In this document: positions 5,167 to 5,560 of the stretch, in pieces | Layout of the letters: each line of letters begins with the position of its first letter | How positions within the stretch are numbered: position 1 is the stretch's first letter | Assembly: GCA_937896115.1 (NCBI GenBank) | Contig: CALBLB010000040.1 | Span: 1 to 5,560, forward strand | DNA from: an uncultured Succinatimonas sp. | Lineage (GTDB): Bacteria; Pseudomonadota; Gammaproteobacteria; Enterobacterales; Succinivibrionaceae | Reading direction: 5' to 3' | DNA length: 5,560 bases | Position numbers and translations under genes: made by a program | Notes under the pieces: generated by a model | Databases searched by the model: none | Seen by the model: the letters and a program-made list of their open reading frames with translations, nothing else | Told to the model about the DNA's origin: nothing

Positions 5167-5560
5167 ATGACCGAACTTTCAGGTTATGCCTTAATTGGTG
5201 ACATAGGCGGTACCAACGCCCGTCTGGCTTTGGTTGATTTAAAAAACGGTGAACTGTCAACTCCCATCATCTATTCGACCAAGGAAAATGCCTCGCTTGA
5301 AGAGTGCATCTTAAAATTCAAACAAGCCTGCGGACAAACATTCACACACGCCTGCATCGCCATCGCCTGTCCGGTAAACGACGATCATATTAAGATGACC
5401 AACAATAATTGGGAATTCTCGGTAAAGGCCATGCAACAGCATACCGAGCTTGAAAAAATTCATATGATCAACGACTTTACCGCAATGTCGATGTGCGTTC
5501 CCGTACTCTCTTGCGACAACCTTATAAAACTCGGCGGCGGTGAACCCGACAAAACCAAGC
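5167..5560 (+). CDS. glk: Glucokinase (E. coli Glk type), 5' part only
   Basis: This enzyme phosphorylates glucose with ATP to glucose-6-phosphate in the cytoplasm, feeding glycolysis from sugar not brought in by the PTS. The visible 131 residues correspond to about 40% of the 321-residue E. coli enzyme. They follow it closely from memory: ATP phosphate-binding motif GDIGGTNARLAL (11-22), HACIAIACPV (61-70), MTNNNWEFS (77-85), and INDFTAMSM (101-109), where Asp103 is the expected catalytic base. The ATG at 5167 has AGGA (5157-5160) 6 nt upstream. The gene runs off the right edge. It belongs to the ROK-independent bacterial glucokinase family seen in proteobacteria, which supports the taxonomic placement. 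Confidence 0.96.
   Translation, partial: MTELSGYALIGDIGGTNARLALVDLKNGELSTPIIYSTKENASLEECILKFKQACGQTFTHACIAIACPVNDDHIKMTNNNWEFSVKAMQQHTELEKIHMINDFTAMSMCVPVLSCDNLIKLGGGEPDKTK

Noticed and set aside
756..5560. tRNA-associated integrated island with att duplication
   Set aside because: No integrase and no repeat of the tRNA 3' end were found downstream in the window.

Overview
The window looks like a moderately AT-rich gammaproteobacterial chromosome segment. The evidence is an E. coli-type glucokinase start at the right end, a tRNA-Thr with an encoded CCA tail, and Gram-negative secretion signals. A host-associated anaerobe of the Succinivibrionaceae kind would fit, but that family-level guess is weak. 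Two housekeeping genes frame the window: xpt (xanthine phosphoribosyltransferase, minus strand, cut off by the left edge) and glk (glucokinase, plus strand, cut off by the right edge). Between them lie a tRNA gene and three genes of accessory character.

Left part (1-1299): xpt is transcribed leftwards. It is divergent from tRNA-Thr(CGT) at 756-831, which has a plausible promoter just upstream and a strong intrinsic terminator just downstream. Next comes a small four-helix membrane protein of unknown function. Its best start is a GTG at 922 with a good AGGAG Shine-Dalgarno, not the upstream ATGs that lie inside the tRNA or the terminator hairpin.

Middle (1300-3890): a structured, palindrome-rich leader precedes a 797-residue secreted protein. 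This protein has an N-terminal two-partner-secretion (filamentous-haemagglutinin-type) domain, a GLUG-like repeat region, a long Pro/Asp/Glu-rich repeat built on a 99-bp unit, and a short charged helical tail. No TpsB-type transporter is present in the window. The gene ends in a 9-bp-stem terminator that lies inside the 3' coding end of the convergent neighbour.

Right part (3842-5560): a convergent minus-strand gene, whose stop overlaps the previous stop by 4 bp, encodes a signal-peptide-bearing protein of about 22-residue beta-helix-like repeats with no membrane anchor or beta-barrel. A 269-bp divergent spacer separates it from glk.

The two exported, repeat-rich proteins facing each other are the most interesting part. 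They may be a surface/adhesin module, but a functional link between them is inference only. No CRISPR array, insertion sequence, integrase or phage gene was seen.
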